NCBI RefSeq assembly: GCF_026196735.1
Contig: NZ_JAPHUF010000005.1
Location: 1 to 43,731, forward strand
DNA length: 43,731 nt
Direction: 5' to 3'
From: Sulfurimonas sp.
GTDB taxonomy: Bacteria > Campylobacterota > Campylobacteria > Campylobacterales > Sulfurimonadaceae
The translations under genes and the position numbers were made by a program. Positions 8,205-14,880 of this stretch are shown here, piece by piece; position 1 is the stretch's first letter, and every line of letters begins with the position of its first letter. The notes under the pieces are model-generated. The model was not told the DNA's origin. It saw only the letters and a list, made by a program, of their open reading frames with translations, and made no database searches.

Positions 8205-9425
8205 ATGCAGATAATATCACCAAACTACATACTTACACCCGAAGAATTACTTTGCGACATGTCAATTGCTTTTGATAATACAATCAAAAAAATAGCACCG
8301 ATTGAAGAACTGATAAAAGAGTTTGCTGATGCTAAAGTAACAACACTTAAAACAAATTCACTGCTAATGCCCGGTCTTATAAATGCACATGTACATGTAG
8401 AGTTTAGCGCCAACAAAACTGATCTTAGTTACGGTGACTTTATGAGCTGGCTTTACAGTGTTATAGAGAATCGTGAAGATCTTATAAGCGGGTGCAACAA
8501 AGAGTGTATGAGCAAAGCAATCGATGTGATGCTCGAGTCTGGAATCACTACTTTTGGAGCGGTAAGTTCACATGCTATGGATTTAGAAGCTTGTGCAAAC
8601 GCTGCACAAAATGTTGTCTTTTTCAATGAACTCATAGGGTCTCAAGCGACTATGGCTGATGCACTTTTTACTGATTTTTTATCAAGATTAGATGCTTCAA
8701 AAAGTGTACAAAGGGATGGCTTTTACCCTGCTGTTGCAATTCATTCTCCTTACTCTGTTCACCCAGTTTTAATAAAAAAAGCACTAGAAATTGTTAAAAA
8801 TGAAAAGCTTAAACTAACTGCACACTTTATGGAGAGTCAAGCGGAGAGAGACTGGCTAGATAACAATGATGGTGATTTTAAAGAATTTTTTGAGACTTTA
8901 CTCAAACAAAAAAGTGCCGTTAGTGATTCTAAAGAGTTTTTAAAGTACTTTGATGAGCATAAAACACTACTGACACATGTAGTTAAAGCAAATGATGATG
9001 AGCTTAAGAGTATTTCATCTAACAAACATACCATTATCCACTGTCCCATATCCAACAGACTTTTGGGAAACGGCGCTATTGATTTAACAAAACTTGACGA
9101 GCAAAATATCGACTGGGTTACAGCTACTGACGGTCTTAGCTCAAACTATAAACTTGATCTTTTTGAAGAGATGAAAGTTGCACTTTTTATGCACTCAGAA
9201 CTGCCTCTATTGGACTTAGCAAAAAAACTTATAAACAGTGTAACAAAAAATGCGGCAGATGCTCTTGGACTAAATACAGGAGAAATAGCAGAAGGTAAAA
9301 ATGCTGACATGCTTGTACTAGATTTAGATAAAGAACCTAATGATGAGTTAGCCATTCATTTAATACTTCATAGATATAATATATCTAAGATTTACATTAA
9401 TGGTAAATTGCAAAAGGACAACTAG
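8205..9425 (+). CDS. Amidohydrolase, probable aminofutalosine deaminase
   Basis: A metal-dependent amidohydrolase of the Atz/Trz/SsnA group. In Helicobacter and Campylobacter the homologue deaminates 6-amino-6-deoxyfutalosine in the futalosine route to menaquinone. Metal ligands are visible: HVH at 62-64 (NAHVHVEF), a His in TAHFMESQAE, a His in HTIIHCPISN, and the Asp in TATDGLSSNY. The C-terminal beta-sandwich motif GEIAEGKNADMLVLDL is complete. Length is 406 residues. The same gene faces aroQ and precedes sppA in C. jejuni (Cj0067, from memory). The menG homologue at 12190 fits a menaquinone-based respiratory chain. The exact substrate is inferred from the family, not proved here. Confidence 0.82.
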   Translation: MQIISPNYILTPEELLCDMSIAFDNTIKKIAPIEELIKEFADAKVTTLKTNSLLMPGLINAHVHVEFSANKTDLSYGDFMSWLYSVIENREDLISGCNKECMSKAIDVMLESGITTFGAVSSHAMDLEACANAAQNVVFFNELIGSQATMADALFTDFLSRLDASKSVQRDGFYPAVAIHSPYSVHPVLIKKALEIVKNEKLKLTAHFMESQAERDWLDNNDGDFKEFFETLLKQKSAVSDSKEFLKYFDEHKTLLTHVVKANDDELKSISSNKHTIIHCPISNRLLGNGAIDLTKLDEQNIDWVTATDGLSSNYKLDLFEEMKVALFMHSELPLLDLAKKLINSVTKNAADALGLNTGEIAEGKNADMLVLDLDKEPNDELAIHLILHRYNISKIYINGKLQKDN

Positions 9426-9426
9426 T

Positions 9427-10296
9427 ATGGAATTTATAAAAAAATTATTTTCACCTATAACAGCGACAATGAGTTTTATTCAAAACCACTTCAAGGCTAT
9501 GATATTTCTCCTTATACTTTTTCTGATTTTTGCACCAAAAGATGATGTAGACTTTACTCCAAACAACCTTCAACAAATCAACATAACGGGGCCTATTATC
9601 ATGGCTGCAGATGTTATAAAACAAATTGACGATGCAGCATCAGAAAAGTCAATAAAAGGTGTAATGATAGTTATAGACTCTCCTGGCGGTGCTGTTGCCC
9701 CATCTATTGAAATTGCTTATGCAATAAAAAGATTAAAAGCTAAAAAACCGGTAGTTGTATATGCAAGCGGGACTCTTGCTAGTGGAGGCTACTATGCAAG
9801 TATATGGGCAGATGAAATCATAGCAAATCCTGGCTCAATGGTCGGTAGCATAGGTGTTATTATGCAAGGTGCTGATCTAAGTGAACTTATGAGTAAAATA
9901 GGCATAAAAACTCAAAGTGTTCAAGCCGGAAAATATAAAAAAGTAGGTACCGGAGATAGACAATGGACCACATATGAAGTCAATGAGCTAAATAAAGTCA
10001 TCAATGGAACTTATGACTTATTTGTCAGCGATGTTGCAAACGCAAGAGGTTTAGATATAAACAAAAGAGATATGTACGCTAATGCTCACATATTTACGGC
10101 ACATCAAGCTCAAAAAGTTGGTTTGGTTGATAAAATTGGTGTTTCTTATGACGCTAAACAAAGAGTAATTGAACTAAGCGGAGTAAGCAAACCTCTATGG
10201 AATCAAGAAGATAAATTTGACAAACTTTTGAAAAAGCTCTCGGCTACTACAGCCACTACACTTTATACCTATTTTCCAAATTTAGTATTAAAATAA
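9427..10296 (+). CDS. sppA: Signal peptide peptidase SppA (short form)
   Basis: A membrane-anchored serine/lysine protease that degrades cleaved signal peptides. The start chosen is the ATG at 9427, which follows an AAAGGA ribosome site; an in-frame start 27 bp upstream would overlap the previous gene and lacks such a site. An N-terminal transmembrane segment spans about 24-36 (AMIFLLILFLIFA). The ClpP-like core shows DSPGGAV at 84-90 and the nucleophile Ser119 in LASGGYYAS. The general-base Lys is near 171 in AGKYKKVGTGD. At 289 residues it is the single-domain form found in most bacteria other than enterics. Confidence 0.93.
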   Translation: MEFIKKLFSPITATMSFIQNHFKAMIFLLILFLIFAPKDDVDFTPNNLQQINITGPIIMAADVIKQIDDAASEKSIKGVMIVIDSPGGAVAPSIEIAYAIKRLKAKKPVVVYASGTLASGGYYASIWADEIIANPGSMVGSIGVIMQGADLSELMSKIGIKTQSVQAGKYKKVGTGDRQWTTYEVNELNKVINGTYDLFVSDVANARGLDINKRDMYANAHIFTAHQAQKVGLVDKIGVSYDAKQRVIELSGVSKPLWNQEDKFDKLLKKLSATTATTLYTYFPNLVLK

Positions 10297-10319
10297 AACA
10301 GCAGAGGTTTTAAACCTCT
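10290..10319 (-). terminator. Rho-independent terminator after the FmdE-like gene
   Basis: On the minus strand AGAGGTTT (10312-10319) pairs with AAACCTCT (10303-10310) around a very short loop, so the inner pairs probably open. It is followed closely by a T-rich tail, GTTTTATTTTA, at 10290-10300. The stem includes the stop codon of the minus-strand gene. It also lies just after the sppA stop, but on the plus strand no T-tract follows, so it should act mainly leftward. Confidence 0.6.
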
Positions 10320-10909
10320 ACTACTCTAATAACTCTGTTTGTATTTTCAAAAATTCTTTTTACTCTATCTTGCCAAAGTTTACCAAACTCTTTTATTTCA
10401 CTAGGCTCTGCATGGCCGCCCATCATTTTTTGCATTAATGGACCCATATTTTGATCAGGAGCAATTGAAGATGGATCATAATATACATCTACACTTTTAC
10501 CGGAATCAACTCTAGTAAACCTTGCAGAAGAGTTAATATTTGCACTAAAATCCATAAGAGAGTGACGAGCAAACTTTCCAGCCAATCCTTTAAAACCACT
10601 CTCATCTGTAGCACCTGTTATTTGAGAAACAACATTACTGATAACACCCGTCACACCCTCTTGCATCGGCTCTTTAAACTCAACCTTAATATTTCCACGC
10701 ACAGCCAATTCACCTGGATATAGTGCCTTTAAAGCTTCAGCTGTAATTAGGTATGCTCCGGCAACAGTTGGACAACTATGTCCAGCTGATTTAACAACAT
10801 CTAAAAAATTAAACTCATATTTTCCCATCTCAAACGCACCTAAAACATTTGATAGCGGGTCTACTACCTTTATAACTTCTATCTTCTCGAAAAACTCTGG
10901 ATAATTCAT
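10310..10909 (-). CDS. FmdE-like protein of unknown function
   Basis: The 199-residue protein resembles the FmdE family, named after the E subunit linked to molybdenum formylmethanofuran dehydrogenase. The conserved GHSCPTVAGAYL motif lies at 43-54, with H44 and C46 as probable metal ligands. No signal peptide or membrane segment is seen. No formylmethanofuran or methanogenesis gene is near, so the name reflects fold only. A good ribosome site (TAGGAG) precedes the ATG. It is followed by a hairpin terminator and preceded by xseA in the same direction. The second half (MGPLMQKMMGGHAEP) is less typical and I cannot assign it. Confidence 0.7.
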   Translation of the reverse strand: MNYPEFFEKIEVIKVVDPLSNVLGAFEMGKYEFNFLDVVKSAGHSCPTVAGAYLITAEALKALYPGELAVRGNIKVEFKEPMQEGVTGVISNVVSQITGATDESGFKGLAGKFARHSLMDFSANINSSARFTRVDSGKSVDVYYDPSSIAPDQNMGPLMQKMMGGHAEPSEIKEFGKLWQDRVKRIFENTNRVIRVVEV

Positions 10910-10917
10910 ATAAACTC

Positions 10918-12168
10918 CTATATATTATTTCTTTTAATCACTTTTGCACTTATGCTGACTTTATCACTCTGCGCCTCAAAAATATCATCTACATGTAGAG
11001 ATGAAATATCAATAACTCTTGAGTCTTTTGATATTTGCGCAAAACCTTTTTTACTCTTTAGTTTTGGATTGTTTGATTCTAACATCTTTTGCAAAGTTAT
11101 AACTTGATTTTGGGCAATATTAATCTTGGAGTCTATAACATGAGGAAATCTAGTTTTAATATTTTCAAGCTCTTTTGAAAAGCTTTGGATTTTAAAAGAA
11201 ACAGTTTGTGCAAATGACTCTTTTATCTGTTTAATTTCTTGAAGTTTTTGTGTTATTTTCTTTTCAATAGAGTGCCGAGAATAAGAATTTGAAATATGTA
11301 CAAGTTCTTGTTTTGCGTTAAAAGTTTTTTGCAACACTGTTTGTGTCAATTGGGCTGATAGGGCGTCAATATATTGATAAAGTTCGTTCGTATCGGGTAG
11401 ACACATCTGCATTGCAGCACTTGGTGTCGGAGACCGTAAATCTGCTACAAAATCACTTATAACCCAGTCTATTTCATGACCTACTGCAGAAATTATAGGT
11501 GTAACAGCTTTAAATACCGCATCTGCTACTATCTCTTCGTTAAATGCCCACAAATCTTCTATGCTGCCGCCACCACGACCAATTACAATGATGTCATAAT
11601 CTTTAGTATCACTTACAGCTATGGCATTTGCTATTGACAAAGCAGCACTATCACCTTGAACTAAGACATCATAGACATCTATCTCTACAGCTCTGTATCT
11701 GCTGTTTGCAACACGAAGCATATCCTGCAAGGCTGCTCCGGTAGCAGATGTAATGAGTGCAATTTTTTTTGGAAACTTTGGAAGTTGTTTTTTAATCTCT
11801 GGAGCAAAATATCCTTTATCAGATAGTTTTTGTTTTAATTGCTCATACGCCAAAGCCAAAGCACCCTGACCTGATGGCTGAATACAAAAGCAGTTTATCT
11901 GATACTCTCCGCGAGGTTTATAGAGTGTAATAGCACCGTCAAGGATAACTTTTTGTCCCTCTTGAAGTTGGAACTTTAATTTTGAGGCATTGCCTTTAAA
12001 CATTACAGCTTTTAAAGTTGAAGTAGAGTCTTTTAGTGTAAAGTAGATGTGTCCGCTGTTGTGAAAAGTTATGCGAGAGAGTTCTCCCTCGACTAAAACT
12101 CTAGAAAATGTGGTCTCTAAAAGAGTCTTTATCTGTTCGTTTAGTGATGAAACACTTAAAACATTCAA
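10918..12168 (-). CDS. xseA: Exodeoxyribonuclease VII large subunit
   Basis: XseA is the catalytic subunit of ExoVII, which degrades single-stranded DNA from both ends together with XseB (not in this window). The N-terminal OB domain is visible (LVEGELSRITFHNSGHIYFTL). The catalytic region contains ITSATGAALQDML, IVIGRGGGSIEDLWAFNEE and ISAVGHEIDWVISDFVADL. A long helical, coiled-coil-rich region follows (about 255-350), with a short C-terminal segment. Length is 416 residues, slightly shorter than E. coli. AAAAGGATG provides the ribosome site. It lies in a run of minus-strand housekeeping genes. Confidence 0.95.
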   Translation of the reverse strand: MNVLSVSSLNEQIKTLLETTFSRVLVEGELSRITFHNSGHIYFTLKDSTSTLKAVMFKGNASKLKFQLQEGQKVILDGAITLYKPRGEYQINCFCIQPSGQGALALAYEQLKQKLSDKGYFAPEIKKQLPKFPKKIALITSATGAALQDMLRVANSRYRAVEIDVYDVLVQGDSAALSIANAIAVSDTKDYDIIVIGRGGGSIEDLWAFNEEIVADAVFKAVTPIISAVGHEIDWVISDFVADLRSPTPSAAMQMCLPDTNELYQYIDALSAQLTQTVLQKTFNAKQELVHISNSYSRHSIEKKITQKLQEIKQIKESFAQTVSFKIQSFSKELENIKTRFPHVIDSKINIAQNQVITLQKMLESNNPKLKSKKGFAQISKDSRVIDISSLHVDDIFEAQSDKVSISAKVIKRNNI

Positions 12169-12189
12169 AGTTTCATCCTTTTTTGAAGA

Positions 12190-12900
12190 TTATTTTTTTC
12201 TTGCTATTAAAAGAGTTGATATATCCATTGAAAAACTTTTTGTGTAAAGCATCTCAAATCCAGCATTTACTAATTCATTTTGCATATTTTCTACTGTAGA
12301 AAAATCTTCTATAGAGTTAGGCAGATACTCGTAAGCTTCTAGATTTTTAGAGATAAAACCGCCAACTTTTGGCAAAATTCTATTCATATAAAAGTCTCTT
12401 ATTTTTCCAAGAGTAGATGGGTTTTCATTTCTCATAAATTCTAAAATTACTACAAGTCCATCTTTTTTTAGAACTCTATTGAACTCATCAAGTGCTTCTT
12501 TTCTCTCAACAACATTTCTAATACCGTATGTGATACTTAAAATGTCAGCACTTGAATCTTCAATAGGAATTTCTGTCGCTTTTGAAATATGATAATTGAA
12601 TTTAGGGTATTTTTCTCTCGCAACATCAACCATACCATTTGATGGGTCAACTCCAACAATCTCACCAATTGCGATACCGTTAACTTCTGCTCTAGTTTTC
12701 CAAAAGTTCATCATATCACCGGTTCCACATGCCACATCAACTATTCTATCAAGAGAATCTTGCCCATAGAACTCATAAGCCAAATCACAAGCTTTTCGTC
12801 TCCAGCTCTTATCTACACCCATACTCATAACACGATTTGCAGTGTCGTATGTTGGTGCGATATTATCAAACATTGATACGATTTTTTCTTGCTTATTCAT
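12190..12900 (-). CDS. menG: Demethylmenaquinone C-methyltransferase (UbiE/MenG)
   Basis: An S-adenosylmethionine-dependent methyltransferase that carries out the final ring methylation in menaquinone synthesis. The N-terminal family signature is IAPTYDTANRVMSMGVDKSW (about 14-33). The SAM-binding motif I is VDVACGTGDM, and the conserved ITYGIRNVVERKEALDEF is also present. Length is 236 residues. No ubiquinone genes are seen and Campylobacterota use menaquinone, so menG function is favoured over ubiE. It follows ribD by 3 bp on the same strand. The putative aminofutalosine deaminase at 8205 belongs to the same pathway. Confidence 0.93.
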   Translation of the reverse strand: MNKQEKIVSMFDNIAPTYDTANRVMSMGVDKSWRRKACDLAYEFYGQDSLDRIVDVACGTGDMMNFWKTRAEVNGIAIGEIVGVDPSNGMVDVAREKYPKFNYHISKATEIPIEDSSADILSITYGIRNVVERKEALDEFNRVLKKDGLVVILEFMRNENPSTLGKIRDFYMNRILPKVGGFISKNLEAYEYLPNSIEDFSTVENMQNELVNAGFEMLYTKSFSMDISTLLIARKK

Positions 12901-12903
12901 AAT

Positions 12904-13941
12904 TTATATTTCCCTTTTCATCCACATTATTATATCTTGCTCTTCTTTTTGTATATTTAAAATTTCAAATTTGTCATCTATTTTGTTAAAACTGCTATTT
13001 CCACCAAATGTTGGAGCTAAAAAACATAAATAATAATCAGTAATATTACGAGTAAGCTCAAACATATTTGAGCTTCCCTCAATCATTATATTTTTATAAT
13101 TGTCCAAGCTTGATAAATTATCAGAGATTATCACTTTTCTGTTTTTTACATTAAATAGAGCAATACTCTTGTCAAACTCTGTAGAATTTGACAAGATTAA
13201 TATATCTGGAGCTTTTCCATCTACCAATCTTGCATCAAGAGTTGGCCTATCCGTCCTAACTGTGTTTCCACCAATTACTAGCAAATCACATACATCTCTC
13301 ATGGCATGTGTTATTGTTCTCGACTCTTTGGAACTTATAATTCCATCATCAGTAGTGCCATTAAGTCTTTGTGCCCATTTAAAAAAGACAAATCTTTTTT
13401 GACTCCACTTATTAAATGGTTTTAGTAACGCTTCACACTCTTTTGCTAATATACCAGTCTCTACATGCGCCCCGGAGGAAGTGCCCTTGGGGTATAAATC
13501 TGCATTGCGCACTACTTCATTGCCGCCTGATGCTTCTACATTTAAGTCATTTGAACCGACAAAAAGTTTTTTAATCCCCAAAGAAGCGATAAGAGTTGCA
13601 CAAGATGGTGTTTTTCCAATATGTGAACATGGCTCTAAAGTCGTATAAAGTGATATATTTTTAAAACAATTATTGTGATTTTGCAAAAGAAATGTGTGGA
13701 TATCAGCAGATAAAGTAAGTTCTAAAATTTTTTCATCATTTGTAAGTTTAAAATAGGCAGATTTGAGAGCTTGAACTTCTGCATGAGGCCCGCCTGCGCG
13801 TTTATGAGCTTCAACAGCTAAAACTTCGCCATTTATCCCAACAACGGTGCAGCCCACAGCGGGATTTGGATATGTTAAACCTTGATATTTCCAAGCCTCT
13901 TTAAGGGCGAGGTTCATATAAAAGTTGTTATCTACTACCAT
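12904..13941 (-). CDS. ribD: Bifunctional riboflavin deaminase/reductase RibD with an inserted repeat
   Basis: RibD deaminates the first pyrimidine intermediate of riboflavin synthesis and then reduces its ribose side chain. The zinc deaminase domain shows H53 in PHAEVQAL and C105/C114 in TLEPCSHIGKTPSC. The reductase domain begins near 185 (RFVFFKWAQRLNGTT). The deaminase C-terminus carries about nine extra residues, DLYPKGTSS at 148-156, between VVRNA and GAHVETGI. Compared with E. coli RibD this is a local insertion. Its DNA (13467-13492) is a repeat also present in inverted orientation just upstream of the gene. An in-frame TAG at 13951-13953 bounds the start, and AGGA lies seven bases before the ATG. 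Length is 345 residues. Confidence 0.93.
   Translation of the reverse strand: MVVDNNFYMNLALKEAWKYQGLTYPNPAVGCTVVGINGEVLAVEAHKRAGGPHAEVQALKSAYFKLTNDEKILELTLSADIHTFLLQNHNNCFKNISLYTTLEPCSHIGKTPSCATLIASLGIKKLFVGSNDLNVEASGGNEVVRNADLYPKGTSSGAHVETGILAKECEALLKPFNKWSQKRFVFFKWAQRLNGTTDDGIISSKESRTITHAMRDVCDLLVIGGNTVRTDRPTLDARLVDGKAPDILILSNSTEFDKSIALFNVKNRKVIISDNLSSLDNYKNIMIEGSSNMFELTRNITDYYLCFLAPTFGGNSSFNKIDDKFEILNIQKEEQDIIMWMKREI
13467..13492 (-). repeat. Palindromic repeat copy inserted in the ribD reading frame
   Basis: On the minus strand this 26-bp unit starts CCCCAAGGGCAC and ends CCGGGGCGC. It matches the plus-strand sequence 14020-14045 at 22 of 26 positions, and all four differences are C/T transitions. 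The first CCCC can pair with the later GGGG. It encodes P151-A158 of RibD, in frame, and lies within a local insertion relative to other RibD proteins. The pattern resembles palindromic elements that enter coding genes without breaking the frame, as known in Rickettsia; the analogy is inference. Confidence 0.65.
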
Positions 13942-13949
13942 TACATTGT

Positions 13950-14065
13950 CCTACACGGATAAGGAGCAAAGCCCCTCATCCTGCATTAACACTAGGTTTT
14001 CTTCGGCAGAAAGCCCATGCCCCAAGGGCATTTCTTTTGGGGCGCGCACAGTAAGCCGTGCTATA
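13950..14065 (-). repeat. Hairpin-rich intergenic element upstream of ribD
   Basis: About 115 bp between rimP and ribD, visibly more G/C-rich than its surroundings, with several stacked palindromes. On the minus strand: GCAC/GTGC (14046-14061); ATGCCC-CTTG-type hairpin at 14017-14031; TTTCT/AGAAA around 13999-14015; and an 11-bp stem GGATGAGGGGC / GCTCCTTATCC with a TTT loop and two G-T pairs at 13957-13981. The outer ends are roughly inverted (CACGG near 13954, CCGTG near 14056). It contains the 26-bp repeat also found in ribD. No T-run follows the last stem, so it is not a simple terminator. It looks like a small non-autonomous mobile or REP-type element. Confidence 0.6.
14020..14045 (+). 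repeat. Palindromic repeat copy in the rimP-ribD gap
   Basis: Plus-strand copy of the 26-bp repeat (CCCCAAGGGCAT ... TTGGGGCGC), inverted relative to the copy in ribD about 530 bp away. It can fold in two ways: ATGCCC-CAA-GGGCAT (14017-14031) or GCCCC with GGGGC (14019-14023 and 14039-14043). I found no further copies in the window by eye. Confidence 0.65.
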
Positions 14066-14527
14066 TTACCATTCAAAGTATGTTCTAGCTTTTGAAATTT
14101 CTCCATAATCTACAGAGACCTCTTCGCCATCAACTTCTACAAATATTTTAGAGTCTTCAACTTTTTTAAGTGTTCCTCTGAGTTTATCTCTAACTTTGTC
14201 TACAGCTTTTAGATTTAAAGAAACTTTTTCTCCGACACTCATAGCAAATTGCTTTAAAGAAGTTAATTTTCTCTCGATTCCAGGACTACCGACTTCAAGT
14301 CTATAATCTCCAGAAACCGGAGGTGTAACATCAAGAAGTGGTGATATAAGATGAGTTAAGTCGACGCAAGCATCAAGACTGATAGGTTTTCTTTTTCCAT
14401 TTTCTACTTCTGTTGAAAGTACACTTACTCTATATATTGTCTCATCACCTTCGCTTACAATTGAAGTATCAAAAAGCTCTAAATCAACAGACTTTACTAA
14501 TGAATTAATATCACTCTCTAAACTCAT
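14066..14527 (-). CDS. rimP: Ribosome maturation factor RimP
   Basis: RimP helps 30S subunit maturation. The 153-residue protein has the N-terminal alpha/beta domain and a C-terminal SH3-like barrel. Recognisable motifs are LDACVDLTHLISPLLD, the highly conserved YRLEVGSPGIERKL, and the barrel segment DKLRGTLKKVEDSKIFVEVDGEEVSVDYGEISKA. It follows rbfA by 2 bp, and rimP-rbfA-infB is a classic translation operon. The gene is followed downstream by the hairpin-rich element at 13950-14065. Confidence 0.94.
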   Translation of the reverse strand: MSLESDINSLVKSVDLELFDTSIVSEGDETIYRVSVLSTEVENGKRKPISLDACVDLTHLISPLLDVTPPVSGDYRLEVGSPGIERKLTSLKQFAMSVGEKVSLNLKAVDKVRDKLRGTLKKVEDSKIFVEVDGEEVSVDYGEISKARTYFEW

Positions 14528-14529
14528 TT

Positions 14530-14880
14530 TTAATCCTTAGCTATTTTTTTAAAAAGTTCTTCAAGATTTTGAGACTTTTTAAGTTGCTCGTCAAATTCAA
14601 ATGTTAACTTTGGAGAACGAAACCAGCCCTGATCTTTCAAACAAAAAGATTCTATAATAGGACGAGCTTTGCGAAGTAGTTTAAGATAGTCTCTTTTTTC
14701 TTGATCACTAAAAGAAGCCGGATCAAGAAAAACTTTTGCATCACTTTTTCCACGAGAACATTTAACTTCGATTACATTTATCTCATGTAATCTTTTGTCA
14801 TTTAAACTGCCAAGAGCTTCTGGAATCAATTCTAAAAGAATCGACTCTGTTCGCTTTAGTTTAATCTCAGCTTCTGTCAC
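14530..14880 (-). CDS. rbfA: 30S ribosome-binding factor RbfA
   Basis: RbfA is a KH-like cold-shock factor needed for 16S rRNA 5'-end processing on the 30S subunit. The 116 residues show the family core: [19 protein letters not shown] in the first strand-helix unit, [16 protein letters not shown], and the closing [16 protein letters not shown]. It overlaps infB by 4 bp upstream and precedes rimP by 2 bp. The name rests on fold and context together, since RbfA sequences diverge widely. Confidence 0.9.
   Translation of the reverse strand: MTEAEIKLKRTESILLELIPEALGSLNDKRLHEINVIEVKCSRGKSDAKVFLDPASFSDQEKRDYLKLLRKARPIIESFCLKDQGWFRSPKLTFEFDEQLKKSQNLEELFKKIAKD

Noticed and set aside
9400-9426. Upstream start for sppA at 9400
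   Set aside because: It would overlap the preceding gene, adds MVNCKRTTS without a ribosome site, and the ATG at 9427 has a good AAAGGA.
13975-14015. Integron attC site
   Set aside because: A GTTAATGC/AAC-like pair is present by chance, but the RYYYAAC and GTTRRRY core sites are not correctly placed and no integrase or cassette is near.
13942-14065. FMN riboswitch upstream of ribD
   Set aside because: Position and hairpins suggested it, but the conserved RFN element segments (AGGGTGAAATTCCC-like, ACCGGCGGT-like, and the closing GATTTGGTGAGA-like part) are absent. The hairpins do not close into a six-arm junction.
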